Positions 1 through 12,376 are shown, counted from the first letter of the stretch. The stretch is 64,000 bases of DNA from Cryptosporangium arvum DSM 44712 (GCF_000585375.1 NZ_KK073874.1:4154001-4218000), one strand, 5' to 3'. Numbers and translations: made by a program. Notes: generated from the sequence alone by a model not told the origin.

Positions 1-623
1 CGGTGCGCCGACTCGACCGCGTCGCGCCCCGGCCCGTCGGCCAGTGCGGTGCGGGCCAGGCCCAGCGTCAGGGCCAGGGCGACGAGGCGCTGCTGGGTGC
101 CGTCGTGCAGATCACGCTCGATCCGGCGGCGCTCGGCGTCGGCCGCCTCGATCGTCCGGGCCCGGGAGCGGGCCAGCTCGGCCAGGCGGGCGTCGAGCGC
201 CTCGGCCGCGGTGGGCCCGAGCAGCCGCCGGGCCAGCGCGGCGTCGAGCCGGGCGAGCAGCGGGGCGGCACCGGCCGCGACGACCACCGGCACCACCCCG
301 ACCGGCCGGGAGGTCACCAGCAGCGCCAGCCCGTACGAGGCGGTGCCGGCCACCACCGCGAACCCGGCCGCGCTCACCGGCACGGCCAGCAGGTGGTAGC
401 CGGTCTGCCGGCGCACCGCGGTGACCTCGGCGATCCCGACGTCGAGCAGCGCGGCGAACCGCCGGCGCTGGGCCGCGGTACGCCCGGCCACGACCGCGCG
501 CAGCGGCCGCCCCGAGATCCCCGCGACGACGAGCACGGGCAGGATCAGGACGGCGCCGCCCAGCGCGACCGGCAGGCTGGTCAGCACGTGCACGACGGAC
601 GGCCAGAGGCTCCGCGGTCGCAT
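1..623 (-). CDS. Sensor histidine kinase, N-terminal part (cut by window edge)
   Basis: The 207 visible codons give the membrane sensor and the start of the kinase core; the ATP-binding domain lies outside the window. Start is the ATG at 623, preceded by a GGGAGGTGGGG ribosome site. Residues about 10-35 and 75-120 are hydrophobic membrane segments. A coiled linker rich in Ala/Arg/Glu leads to the dimerization and phospho-acceptor helix with the motif ERDLHDGTQQRL, His at about residue 173. That motif is the hallmark of HisKA_3 kinases that pair with NarL/LuxR-type response regulators. Inference: the partner regulator is probably encoded just upstream of this window. It is divergent from the LD-carboxypeptidase gene across a gap of about 73 bp. 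Family assignment is firm; the signal sensed is unknown. Confidence 0.85.
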   Translation of the reverse strand, partial: MRPRSLWPSVVHVLTSLPVALGGAVLILPVLVVAGISGRPLRAVVAGRTAAQRRRFAALLDVGIAEVTAVRRQTGYHLLAVPVSAAGFAVVAGTASYGLALLVTSRPVGVVPVVVAAGAAPLLARLDAALARRLLGPTAAEALDARLAELARSRARTIEAADAERRRIERDLHDGTQQRLVALALTLGLARTALADGPGRDAVESAH

Positions 624-696
624 CAGCTCACCCCACCTCCCGACGGGCAGCACAATAGTCGCCCGGTGTCCACTGAGTACGGCGAGGGAGCACGCG

Positions 697-1611
697 ATGA
701 GGGATATCCGTCCACCGCGGTTACGCCCCGGCGACCGGGTGGCGGTCGTCGCCCCGAGCGGCCCGGTGCCGGCCGACCGCCTCGACCGCGGCTGCGACCG
801 CCTGCGGAAGGCCGGGTTCGAGGTGACGCTCGGCGCGCACGTTCTCGCCCGGCACGGCTACCTCGCGGGCACCGACGCCCAGCGCGCGGCCGACCTCACC
901 TCCGCCTGGTGCGACGACGACGTCCGGGCGGTGCTGTGCGCGCGCGGTGGATACGGCGCCCTGCGGCTACTCGACCACCTCGACCCGGCGCGCTTCGCCG
1001 CCGCGCGGCCGAAACCGCTGCTCGGCTCCAGCGACGTCACCGTGCTGCACCGGTGGCTCGCTCGGCACGCCCCGGTGACGACGCTCTACGGCCCGATGGT
1101 GGCCGGCCGGGCGCTGGGCTCCGACGCGCTCGGCCCGCGCTGGGCCGAGCAGCTGATCAGCGTGCTGACCGCGCCGGACCGGTCCCGGCTCCTGCACAGC
1201 CCGCACGCGCGTGAGCTGGTCGCCGGACTCGCGACCGGCCCGGTCGTCGGCGGCAACCTCAACCTGCTGGCGGCGCTGCTCGGTACCACCGAGGTCGGCT
1301 CGGCGGACGGCTGTGTCGTGCTGCTGGAGGACGTCAACAAGGAGTCGCACCGGTTGGACCGGCTCTTCACCCAGTTGCTGCGGGCACGCTGGTTCGACGG
1401 TGCGGTCGGCGTCGTCGTCGGCAGCTGGCAGAACTGCGGCGAGGATGCGGACGCCATCCTGCTGGAGCGGCTCGGCCCGCTGGGGATCCCGGTGCTGACC
1501 GGCTTCGACGTGGGGCACGGCCCGCGTCAGCTCACGGTGCCGCTCGGCGTCCCGGCCGTGCTGGACACCGCGAGCCGCTCACTGCACTATCCGCGGCCGG
1601 CGCTGCGCTGA
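697..1611 (+). CDS. Peptidase S66 / LD-carboxypeptidase family protein
   Basis: A 304-residue protein of the S66 serine peptidase family, which includes murein LD-carboxypeptidase (trimming the tetrapeptide in peptidoglycan recycling) and the MccF microcin-immunity branch. The start at 697 follows GAGGGAG at good spacing; the open frame runs further upstream but lacks family similarity there. Family landmarks in order: VVAPSGP near residue 18, ARGGYGALRLL at 82-92, the nucleophile in LGSSD (Ser112), YGPM, GGNLNLL, LLLED (Glu211) and GFDVGHGP (His274), so the Ser-Glu-His triad is complete. No signal peptide is visible, so action is probably cytosolic. Its 3' end overlaps the convergent HAD gene by 25 bp. 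LD-carboxypeptidase versus MccF-like amidase cannot be separated here. Confidence 0.88.
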   Translation: MRDIRPPRLRPGDRVAVVAPSGPVPADRLDRGCDRLRKAGFEVTLGAHVLARHGYLAGTDAQRAADLTSAWCDDDVRAVLCARGGYGALRLLDHLDPARFAAARPKPLLGSSDVTVLHRWLARHAPVTTLYGPMVAGRALGSDALGPRWAEQLISVLTAPDRSRLLHSPHARELVAGLATGPVVGGNLNLLAALLGTTEVGSADGCVVLLEDVNKESHRLDRLFTQLLRARWFDGAVGVVVGSWQNCGEDADAILLERLGPLGIPVLTGFDVGHGPRQLTVPLGVPAVLDTASRSLHYPRPALR

Positions 1612-2258
1612 GACCGGCCGGGAAGGAGGTCGGTCAGCCGGACTCCGGCCAGCGACGTCAGCACGGTCTCGGCTCCCGAGAAGTCGTGGTCGACCGTGAC
1701 CGGGCCGGGCACGGCGACGCAGCGCACCCCGGCGGCCCGGGCGGCCGCGATGCCGGTCGCGGTGTCCTCGATGGCCACCGCGGACCCGGCCGGGACGTCG
1801 AGGGCGGCGAGCGCGGCCAGGTACAGGTCCGGCGCGGGTTTCCCGGCCCGGACGTCGTCCCGGCAGACCACGAGGTCGAACGCGTCGCGCAACCCGACGC
1901 GGTCGAGGTGGCCGTGCACCCACTCCCGGGTGGCGCCCGAGACGACGGCGGCGGGCACCCCGGCCGCCGCGATCTCGGTGAGCAACGCGTGGACTCCCGG
2001 CAGTACCGGCAGGTCGCCGCTGAGCTGACGCAGCCGGGCGCGGATCCGCGCGGCCGCCACCGCCGGGTCGCCGGTGGCGGGCCCGAGCACGGCCCGGATC
2101 CGATCCGGACGCAGGCTCGGGACGCCGACCGCCGCGACGAACGCCGCCCGGTCGAACGGAACGCCCAGCGCGGCGCAGTCCGCACGCCACGCGGCCACCA
2201 CGGCGGACTCGGTGTCGACGACGACGCCGTCGAAGTCGAAGAGCACCGCACCGTCCAC
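1587..2258 (-). CDS. HAD-superfamily hydrolase, beta-phosphoglucomutase/phosphatase type
   Basis: 223 residues from a GTG at 2258 with GGAGG five bases upstream; the longer open frame to 2399 would run into the gnd start region and has no HAD-like content. Motif I is FDFDGVVVDTES near the N terminus (nucleophile Asp8, acid/base Asp10), then a helical cap (subfamily I), motif II around VVSGATREW, the motif III Lys in AGKPAPD, and motif IV in AIEDTATGI. This order is that of sugar-phosphate phosphatases and beta-phosphoglucomutase-like proteins. The real substrate cannot be read from sequence. It is divergent from gnd with about 97 bp between the start codons. Confidence 0.88.
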   Translation of the reverse strand: MDGAVLFDFDGVVVDTESAVVAAWRADCAALGVPFDRAAFVAAVGVPSLRPDRIRAVLGPATGDPAVAAARIRARLRQLSGDLPVLPGVHALLTEIAAAGVPAAVVSGATREWVHGHLDRVGLRDAFDLVVCRDDVRAGKPAPDLYLAALAALDVPAGSAVAIEDTATGIAAARAAGVRCVAVPGPVTVDHDFSGAETVLTSLAGVRLTDLLPGRSQRSAGRG

Positions 2259-2355
2259 TGTCGCCTCCGTGGTTTCCCTAACCCTGAGATGCCCAGCGGT
2301 GACCAAGCGTAGATTAACGGCGCGAAACATCGCTTCGCGCTCACGGGGAGAGCTC

Positions 2356-3267
2356 ATGGACATCGGACTGGTAGGCGTAGGACGAATGGGCGCGGGCATC
2401 GCCCGCCACTGGCTGAAGGCCGGTCACCGGGTCGTGGCCCACGACCTCGACCGCGACGCCCTCGCGGTGCTGGCCCGCGACGGGGTGGAGCCGGTCGACG
2501 ACCTGGACGCGCTGGTCGCGGCGCTACCGGCGCCGAGGACCGTGTGGACGATGCTCCCCGCCGGCGCGCCGACCCGCGGCGTCACCGCGTTCCTCGAGGA
2601 CGCCCTGGCCGCGGGTGACCTGCTGATCGACGGGGGCAACACGAATTTCCACGAGTCGGTGGAGCGCGCCGGGCGGTGCCGGGACCGGGGGTTACGGTTC
2701 CTGGACGTCGGGACCTCGTCGGGCCTGCTCGGGCGCTCGGACGGCTACTGCCTGATGGTCGGCGGCGACCCCGATCTGGCGGCGGAGACGATGCCGCTGC
2801 TCCGGGCGATCGCGCCCGACGGGGGGTGCCGGTACGTGGGCCCGTCGGGTTCCGGCCACTACGTCAAGATGGTCCACAACGGTATCGAGTACGGGCTGCT
2901 GGAGGCCTACGCGGAAGGCTTCGAGGTACTCAAGGCCAGCGACTACAGCCTGGACCTGCCGGCGATCGCCGAGCTGTGGCGGCACAACAGCCTCGTCCAG
3001 TCCCGGCTGCTGGACCTGCTGGCCCGCAAGCTCGACGAGGATCCGGAGCTGTCGAAGTACTCCGACTACGTCGAAGACCTGGGCACCGGCCGGTGGACGG
3101 TGCTCGAGGCGATCGACAAGGACGTGCCGACCCCGGCGATCACCGCGGCGCTGCTCACGCGCCTGCGTTCCCGTCAGGACAGGTCGTTCGGCGGGCAGGT
3201 CCTCTCGTCCCTGCGCGAGGAGTTCGGCGGGCACGTCGTCGACCGGCCGACCGGTCCGGTGAGCTGA
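2356..3267 (+). CDS. gnd: 6-phosphogluconate dehydrogenase, short decarboxylating type
   Basis: 303 residues, the length of the short Gnd/GndA class that oxidises and decarboxylates 6-phosphogluconate to ribulose 5-phosphate. Start ATG at 2356 follows GGGGAGAG. The Rossmann motif GVGRMGAG is at residues 7-14, the IDGGNTNFHES segment at 91-101, and the catalytic stretch GHYVKMVHNGIEYG holds Lys171, Asn175 and Glu178. The usual FLDVGTSGG substrate loop reads FLDVGTSSGLLG here, a Gly-to-Ser change worth noting although the rest is canonical. glf follows 12 bp downstream, so the two are likely co-transcribed. An isolated gnd beside a nucleotide-sugar gene could serve pentose or NAD(P)H supply to glycan synthesis, but that is inference. 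Confidence 0.9.
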   Translation: MDIGLVGVGRMGAGIARHWLKAGHRVVAHDLDRDALAVLARDGVEPVDDLDALVAALPAPRTVWTMLPAGAPTRGVTAFLEDALAAGDLLIDGGNTNFHESVERAGRCRDRGLRFLDVGTSSGLLGRSDGYCLMVGGDPDLAAETMPLLRAIAPDGGCRYVGPSGSGHYVKMVHNGIEYGLLEAYAEGFEVLKASDYSLDLPAIAELWRHNSLVQSRLLDLLARKLDEDPELSKYSDYVEDLGTGRWTVLEAIDKDVPTPAITAALLTRLRSRQDRSFGGQVLSSLREEFGGHVVDRPTGPVS

Positions 3268-6164
<2,897 letters not shown>

Positions 6165-6168
<4 letters not shown>

Positions 6169-7925
6169 CGGGCCGGACCGCTCGTCGTGGTCTCCGCGGC
6201 GATCAGGACGTGCCGGTAGGCGGCGCTGCGGTGCATCAACTCCGCGTGCGTGCCGACGTCGACGATCCGGCGGTCAGCGAGGACGGCGACCCGGTCGGCC
6301 AGCCGGGCGGTGGCCGGGCGGCGCGCGATCAGCAGCGTCGTCACCGCGCCGAACTCCGCCCGGAGCCGCCGCTCGATCGTCTCTTCGGTGCGGACGTCGA
6401 GGGCCGACATCGGGTCGTCGAGCACGAGCAGTCGGGGCCGGCCGAGCAGCGCCCTGGCCAGCGTCAGCCGCTGGCGCTGGCCACCCGAGAGCGACAGGCC
6501 CCGCTCCCCGACGAGCGTGTCGAGCCCGTCCGGCAACGCGTGCACGAACTCGGCCCGTGCCACCGACAGCACCCGGTCGAGCTCCGCGTCGCTGGTGTGC
6601 TCACGGCTCAGCACCAGGTTGTCACGCACCGTCGCGGAGAACAGCGTGGCGTCCTCGAAGGCGATGCCGACCGCCGCGCGCAGCTCGTCCAGCGCGAGGT
6701 CCCGGACGTCGATGCCACCGATCAGGACGCGTCCGGCGCCGGGGTCGACCAGCCGGCCGACGAGGTCCACGAGCGTGGTCTTCCCGCTGCCGGTGGCTCC
6801 GACGAGCGCCACGGTCTCGCCGGCCGCGACGTCGAGATCGACGCCGTCGAGCGTCGGAGAACCCGCACCCGGGTAGGAGAAGCCGACCGCGTCCAGGCGC
6901 AGGGACAACGCGGGCGCGGGCGGCAGCGGCACGGGGTGCGGGGGATCGGTGACGTCCGGCTCCGCGGCGGTGATCTCGGCGATCCGCCGGGCCGCGCTGA
7001 TCTCCTCCTGCAGGCTCGCCAGGAGCGCACCGGCCACGTTGACCGGGAACAACATGCGCAGGTAGAGCGTCGCGAAGGCCACGAACGAACCGACCGACAC
7101 CGCCCCGTCGGCCACGGCCACGCCGCCGCCGACCACGACGAGGCTCAGCACGGCCAGCGGGTACACGGTCAGCCCCGCGCGGAACGACGCGTTGAGCCGT
7201 ACCTTCGCCAGTTCGGCGTCCCGGACACCGGCGGCGGCCCGGTCGAACCGGGCGGCGGCGAACCGCCAGCCGCCGACGGACGTCAGGACACGGACGCCGA
7301 GCACCGCCTCCTCGGTGACCGTGGCCAGGTCGCCGGTGCGGTCCTGAGCGAGCCGGGCGGCGCGTCCGAACCGGGTGCGGAAGCGGCCGCTGGCGACCGC
7401 CAGCGGGATCATCGCGGCGACGACGAGCAGGCCCAGCACCGGGTGGATGATGACCAGCATCGTCGCGGTGACGACCAGCGCGACCGTGTTCGAGACCAGG
7501 AAGACCAGCGTCTCCTGGTGCAGGAAACCGACCCGGGTGACGTCGCCGATGACCCGGGAGACGGCCTGACCGCTGCCGTGGCGGTCGTGGTGGAGCGCGG
7601 ACAGGCGCTGCAGCCGCCGGAACAGATCACGCCGGAGAGCCGCCTCCATCCGGGCCGAGTCCCGCGTCGGCCACCGGCGCAGCCCGTAGCAGACCGTCTG
7701 CAGCACGGCCAGCCCCAGCAGCACGGCCGCGTACCGCCAGAGCCCACGGTGGTCACCGTCGCGGATCGGACCGTCGATCATCCGAGCGAACACGAACGGC
7801 GTGACGGTCTGCGCGACGAGGCTGAGCACGTCGGCGACGACCATGATCGCCAGCCCGCGCCGGTACGGACGCAACCACGGCCACAGCGTGCGCCACGCCC
7901 CGGCGAGCGAGTGCTCAGCCCGCAT
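6165..7925 (-). CDS. ABC exporter half-transporter with degenerate ATPase site
   Basis: 586 residues with the same exporter layout (membrane domain about 1-310, nucleotide-binding domain after). Walker A GATGSGKTT and the signature LSLSGGQRQ are intact, but Walker B reads LLVLDDPMSALD, with Asp in place of the catalytic Glu, and the switch His is replaced (LLIARRPAT instead of IAHRL). This complements the neighbour, whose Walker B and His are intact but whose signature is degenerate. Known heterodimeric exporters of the TAP and TM287/288 type show this split. It overlaps the glycosyltransferase gene upstream by 11 bp and its downstream partner by 4 bp, so the three form an operon. Confidence 0.9.
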
Positions 7926-9087
7926 TCGCCACCGTGATCAGCCGGGCGATCGGCGGCACGAAGTTCGCCATGTCGTAGCGCTTCTTCAGCCGCCGGATGT
8001 TGTCGCGCAGCGCGTCGTAGAGCGAGGCGTCGACGACGAGCCGCTCCATCGCGTCGCGCACCGCGCCGACCGTGTTGTCGACGACCAGCCCGACGCCGTG
8101 CTCCTCGACGAACGCTCCGATCGCCCCGGGCCGGGACACGATCATCGGCTTCTCGTAGACCAGCATCTCGCGCATCCGCATGCTCAGGAACAGGTGCATC
8201 TGGAGGACCGAGCCGTAGGTCAGCACGAGCGCCCGGCACGACGCGAGGATCGCCGCCTTCGCGGAGAAGTCGGGTGGCGCGCCGAGTTCCACGTACGGGA
8301 GGTGCTCGTCGGTCTTCCGCCGGACGATGCGTTGGTGCGCGAGCGTGTGCTCGCCGGGATACAGGAACCGGAACCGGACGTCCCGGCCGGACTCGCGCAG
8401 CGCGGTGACCGCGTCGATCAGCAGATCCACGCCGTCGTAGTGGTTGTAGAGCCCGCCGTTCCAGAGAAACGTGTCGCCGGTCGGCTCGAGCGAGCCGGTC
8501 GGCAGGCTGCGCCGGTGGTAGCTCACCACGGGCAGCGGCAGGATCGTGTCGCCGAGCGAGACGTGGTCGGCCGGCCGCACCTGGAACGTGTTGATCAGCT
8601 CGCCGAGCTTGAGCAGCTTCTCCTGCGGTTCGCCGACGAGGTAGGAGCAGGCGAGCTCGTTGAACCGGGTGTGGGTGCGGATGACGCCGTGGAAGTAGTT
8701 CTCTTTCTGCTGGTCGTCCTCCATCCGCACCACCGACGCGAACGTCAGCTGTTCGACCGGGGAGAGGTAGGAGTCGTAGATCAACGACCGGTCGTGTCCG
8801 GCGAGGAACTCGATCAGGTCGGGGTCCTCGCGCAGACAGAAGAGGAACACGCGGGCGCAGGCGAGGATGTCGTCGGGGGTGAGCGTCTCCCGGTCCAGCA
8901 CGTCGACCGGGAGATCGTCGAAGTCGGTGGCGCCGGGGGCGACGATCGCGACCCGGGTACCGAGGTCGTGCAGGCTGAGCGCGAGTTCCAGGCAGCGGTA
9001 CCCGGCCCCGGTCTGGAATCGCCCGATGTGGAAGTTGGCGGAGAGGATGACGACGTCGTAGCGGAGCGTGTCGGCCGCCTCGGCCAT
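7915..9087 (-). CDS. Glycosyltransferase, GT-B fold (GT4-like)
   Basis: 390 residues, no signal peptide or membrane segment, so cytosolic. The N-terminal half opens with VVILSANFHIGRFQTGAGYR, resembling the acceptor domain of GT-B enzymes. The second half has LWNGGLYNHYDGVDLLIDA, an RFLYPGEH strand, and a donor-side region MLVYEKPMIVSRPGAIGAFVEE with the acidic residues typical of nucleotide-sugar binding, then GVGLVVDN. Start ATG at 9087 follows GGAAGGA. It is first in an operon with two ABC half-transporters and converges on gnd-glf. Inference: it may build a glycan that the exporter moves across the membrane, possibly with galactofuranose. Donor and acceptor are unknown. Confidence 0.72.
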   Translation of the reverse strand: MAEAADTLRYDVVILSANFHIGRFQTGAGYRCLELALSLHDLGTRVAIVAPGATDFDDLPVDVLDRETLTPDDILACARVFLFCLREDPDLIEFLAGHDRSLIYDSYLSPVEQLTFASVVRMEDDQQKENYFHGVIRTHTRFNELACSYLVGEPQEKLLKLGELINTFQVRPADHVSLGDTILPLPVVSYHRRSLPTGSLEPTGDTFLWNGGLYNHYDGVDLLIDAVTALRESGRDVRFRFLYPGEHTLAHQRIVRRKTDEHLPYVELGAPPDFSAKAAILASCRALVLTYGSVLQMHLFLSMRMREMLVYEKPMIVSRPGAIGAFVEEHGVGLVVDNTVGAVRDAMERLVVDASLYDALRDNIRRLKKRYDMANFVPPIARLITVANAG

Positions 9088-9362
9088 CGGGTGATCCTTC
9101 CGCCGGCTGCGTGTCCTTCCCGATTATGAGACGCCCCGGGTCCTCCCGATGCCGGACCCGCAAAGGCAGGAGGCGGGTCGGACGGGAGGTGCCGGACGTA
9201 CGGGACCCGGTCCGGCCGGGCTACTGTTGGCCCCACCGAGGTCTCTCCGAGCGTTGACAGCTTCGTCGGCGTCGTCCTGGGCGAACCGCGAACCGCCGGC
9301 CACCGCCGGGGACGGGCCGATGTCGTGACACCAGTTCTCTTCCGCCACCGTGCGGTCGCGCG
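9088..9362. other. Divergent intergenic region, no gene seen
   Basis: About 275 bp between the start of the glycosyltransferase (minus) and the hypothetical gene at 9363 (plus). It should contain both promoters. I find no convincing long palindrome, RNA gene or short coding frame with coding-like composition. Confidence 0.5.
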
Positions 9363-9980
9363 ATGACCGGCGTGACACTGGTGGCGTTCGTGCGGGTTCC
9401 GCCGGACCAGGCGCAGCAGCTGGCGTCCTACGAGAACGTCGTGCTGGGTTTACTGCCCACGCACGGGGCGCTCGTCGAGCGCCGGTGGCAGTCGGTGGAC
9501 GGGTGCACCGAGGCGCACCTGCTCAGCTTCCCGTCCCGGGAGGCGATCGACGCGTTCGACGCCGATCCGCGCCGGGCCGCGGCGCGAGCCGGCATCGACG
9601 GTTCGGGCGTGCGGGCGCTGCGGTTCGTGGTCGAACCTGAGGAGGGCCCGCAGGGCATCGTGCTCTGGCGGTTCCGGACCGACGGCCGGATCGGCATCCT
9701 GCTGAAGCGCGGACAGGACATCGCCGACGTCGACCTCCGGCTGACCGCCGACGTGCTGCTGTCCCAGGACCGCTACCTGGCGGCCGCGGAGCGGCTGGCC
9801 CGCACCACGCTCGGCGACGACGTCGAGCCGTCCGATCCGGAGTTCACGTTCTACGTGGGCCGCGAATGGGTGCTGCGGTTCGCCGAGGGCGGCCGGGACC
9901 CGTTCGGCATCTTCGTCGTGTTCGACGACCGCGACGCGGTCCGGCTGGAAGACCTCGAGCCCGGCGACGTCCTGGAGTGA
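9363..9980 (+). CDS. Hypothetical protein with N-terminal ferredoxin-like (dimeric barrel) domain
   Basis: 205 residues, not recognised as a named family. Residues about 1-90 (GVTLVAFVRVPPDQ, then YENVVLGLLPTHGA, RRWQSVDGCTEAHLLSFPSREAI in part) follow the beta-alpha-beta pattern of DUF1330/antibiotic-biosynthesis-monooxygenase dimeric barrels. The remainder (about 100-205) is acidic with LLKRGQDIADVDLRL and FYVGREWVLRF, which I cannot place. Cytosolic, no signal. Its stop codon at 9978-9980 abuts the stop of the convergent decayed regulator at 9981. The ribosome site is weak. Function unknown. Confidence 0.65.
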   Translation: MTGVTLVAFVRVPPDQAQQLASYENVVLGLLPTHGALVERRWQSVDGCTEAHLLSFPSREAIDAFDADPRRAAARAGIDGSGVRALRFVVEPEEGPQGIVLWRFRTDGRIGILLKRGQDIADVDLRLTADVLLSQDRYLAAAERLARTTLGDDVEPSDPEFTFYVGREWVLRFAEGGRDPFGIFVVFDDRDAVRLEDLEPGDVLE

Positions 9981-11751
9981 TCACCCCGGACCGGCGGTGC
10001 CCTCGTCGAGGCCCTCGAGCTGCCGCCGGGAGTTGAGGCCGAGCTTGCGGAAGATGTCGCGCAGGTGCGCGTCGACGGTGCGGGGGCTCACGTAGCGCCG
10101 GGCCGGCGATGTCGGCCGAGGTCGCGCCGGTCGCGGCGAGGCGGGCGACGTACCGTTCCCGCGCGGTGAGCTCGTCGTAGGGATGGGCCGACCGGCTGGG
10201 CGCGGTCCCGCCACTGGCGCGGGGTTCGTCGGCGGCGCGCCGGGCGAACGCGTCCAGGCCGGCGTCGGAGCAGAGCTCGTGGGCGAGGCGCAGCTGGCGG
10301 CGGCGGTCGCGGCAGCGGCCCCGGCGGCGGAGCCGGGCCCGGGGGCCGCGATGCCCGGCCCGGTCTCGGTCCCCCCGGCGCGGGCGCGTTCGGTCAACGC
10401 GTCCAGGGCGGTCCGGGCGGTCCCGGTCCGGCCGCGGCGCACCGCGGCTTCCACCAGTTCGGGCAGCGCGGCGCCGGCGAGGAAGAGGGCGCCGGACGCG
10501 ACCGCCCTGGCGGCGGCGTCGAGCGCGGCCGGGTGGTCGGCCAGCCCGTTGCTGAGCACGGCCATCGACCAGTGCACGTTGGCCACCAAGTGGCCGGACC
10601 CGGGTTCCGCGGCGGCCGCGGCGACGGTGTCGAACAGGGCGACGGCGTCCCGGTGGCCGCGGACGGCGGCGACGTGCAGGCGGTCGTAGTGCAGCGGAGC
10701 CAGACCGATCGCGTCGGCGATCGCCTCCCCCTCGATCATCGCGGCGACAGCACGGTCGAGGTCACCACTGAGCGCGGCGCTGGACGCGATCTGGCCGAGC
10801 CCGAGCCGGAGCACGAGGGGCGACCCGGAGGCGCGGCCGGTCTCGACGAGCGACTCGGCGATCGTCCGATGGGTCCGGACGTCCCACGGCTCGGCCGCGA
10901 GCAGGGTCGCGAGGGCGGGGCGGTGCGTCCACAGCGGCACCCGGGTGTTCTCCAGCTCGCGGCGGATCAGCGGCGCCGCCGCCTGTGGCCAGCGTGGCCA
11001 GCGTGGCCAGCGTGGCCAGCGTGGCCAGGGCGTGCAGGAGGTCCGGCGGGCGTCCGGCCGGGGAGGCGGACCGGGCGGAGTCGAGCACCAGGTCCATCAC
11101 ACCGGTGGCCCGGCCGACGAACCGGCTCGTCTCCAGCGCGTCGAGGAGGCATTCGCGGGCGCGGGGCGGGTCGGACTCCCGGAGCCGCTCGGCGGCGCGC
11201 CGCATGAACTTCGGGCCGTCGGTGGCGTCGTGGCGGGCGAGCGCGATCCGGCCGCGGAGGAAGTCGACGTCCGCGCCGGTCCGGGTCGGCGATCGGGTCG
11301 GTGGCGTCGGCGAGCGCCGCGTGGGCCGGTGCAGGTCGTTCTCGTCCGCCACGGTCCGGGCGGTGAGGACCAGGGCGATCGGCTCGGCGGCGAGCCGGCG
11401 CGCCACGAACGTGATCGCCTTCGCCGACGCGGGGTCGAGCCACTGCGCGTCGTCCACGAGGCACAGCAGCGGACGTTCCCGCGCCGCGGTCGCCAGCAGG
11501 TTCAACGCCGCCAGGCCGACCGTGAACAGCTCGGCGGCGCCGGGCGCGGCGGCGAACACGATCCGCAGGGCGTCGCGGTGCGCGGCCGGCAGGGCCGGGA
11601 GACGGTCGAGGAACATCGAACACAGCCCGGCCTCGCCGTGCAGCACCAGCGCCCCGCCCCGCCCCGCACGGGCAGCCGCGCTCAGCGCGTCGAGGCGCCG
11701 GATCTCGTCGTGGCGCCCGACGAGCCCGGCCGGGCGCGCCTCCGTCCACAT
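9981..11751 (-). pseudogene. Decayed LuxR-family ATPase regulator (LAL/AAA type)
   Basis: Similarity to large LuxR-type ATPase regulators persists across at least three reading frames. The N terminus (LVGRHDEIRRL, then LVLHGEAG) stops exactly where the Walker A IGK(S/T) should be and jumps to LDRLPALPAAHRDAL, so an internal deletion removed the P-loop. Walker B CLVDDAQWLD is intact. Further breaks occur near 11330 (frame scrambled after TARTVADEN), at the 9-bp tandem repeat near 10985-11029 (frame change before PLIRRELENTRVPLW), near 10340-10370 (frame change before RRQLRLAHELCSDAGLDAF), and near 10105 inside the DNA-binding domain (ELTARERYVARLAATGATSADI continues in another frame as YVSPRTVDAHLRDIFRKLGL). 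Normal family length is about 900 residues; this locus would yield under 600. Several independent lesions argue for a real pseudogene rather than a single read error. Confidence 0.85.
10985..11029. repeat. 9-bp tandem repeat (GTGGCCAGC), five units
   Basis: Five head-to-tail copies of GTGGCCAGC, the last ending GG. On the minus strand they encode repeated Leu-Ala-Thr within the decayed LAL regulator. The unit is a multiple of three, so copy-number change alone would stay in frame, yet the coding frame differs on the two sides of the tract. The repeat therefore marks a slippage-prone point in the decaying gene. Confidence 0.9.
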
Positions 11752-12218
11752 GGGCGAACGGTAACGCGTCCGGAGTGGGGGCCCGCGGGACGCCCGGGTA
11801 CGAGGGCCCAGCCGGCGCCGCCGCGACGGTGGGCCGGTGGGCCGGGGACCGCCAGGCGAGCCAGCCGCGGCACAGCACGTACGCGATCGCGGTCACCACG
11901 ATCCCGTCGATGATCGCGGTCTGGGTCGCGAACGGCAGCCCGAGGACGATCAGCGCGTGGAGGGTGACCAGCCCTTTCTGAAGCAGGATCAGCTCGACCC
12001 CCCCGTTGGGCCCGGGGGGCGACGGCGAGCAGCGCCCAGAGCCCGGCGAAGACCAGGTAGGCCGTCGTTCGCCGGAACTCGGTGAGCACGAAGTCGTCCG
12101 GCGCGTCGGAGATCCGGAGCGATCCGTCGACGAAAGCCCCCAGGGTGGCGACCGCGCGGACCGCGAGCAGGATGCGGCCGATTCGATCGGCGGCGGGGAG
12201 AGGAAGGTCGGTAGTCAC
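11752..12218 (-). pseudogene. Frameshifted small membrane protein, hypothetical
   Basis: From the ATG at 12218 the frame encodes a plausible membrane protein (RIGRILLAVRAVATLGAF, then AYLVFAGLWALLAVAP) up to a run of seven C on the plus strand at 11998-12004. Beyond it, hydrophobic coding sense continues only in another frame (VELILLQKGLVTLHALIVLGL, IVVTAIAYVLCRGWLAW). A one-base change in the homopolymer would restore a continuous membrane protein of about 150 or more residues. No clear stop follows in that second frame before the next gene, so the 3' end is approximate. Either a true frameshift, a slippage tract or a sequencing error; family not recognised. Confidence 0.6.
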
Positions 12219-12376
12219 CCGACCACCCGGTCCGCGCCGGCCGGGCCAACGCGTCGGTGACGCCTACGTGTCTTCCGGCCCGTCGAGCCGAGGATAGGTG
12301 GGTTTCGCCTAAGCGAAGCGGACTCGCCCTCTTCCACAATGGGCTGAGCCCTGTCCGCCCGACCTCTGGGATCTTC

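Noticed and set aside
10985-11029. Repeat cluster that could suggest a CRISPR array
   Set aside because: Units are 9 bp, head to tail with no spacers, and encode Leu-Ala-Thr in a decayed gene.
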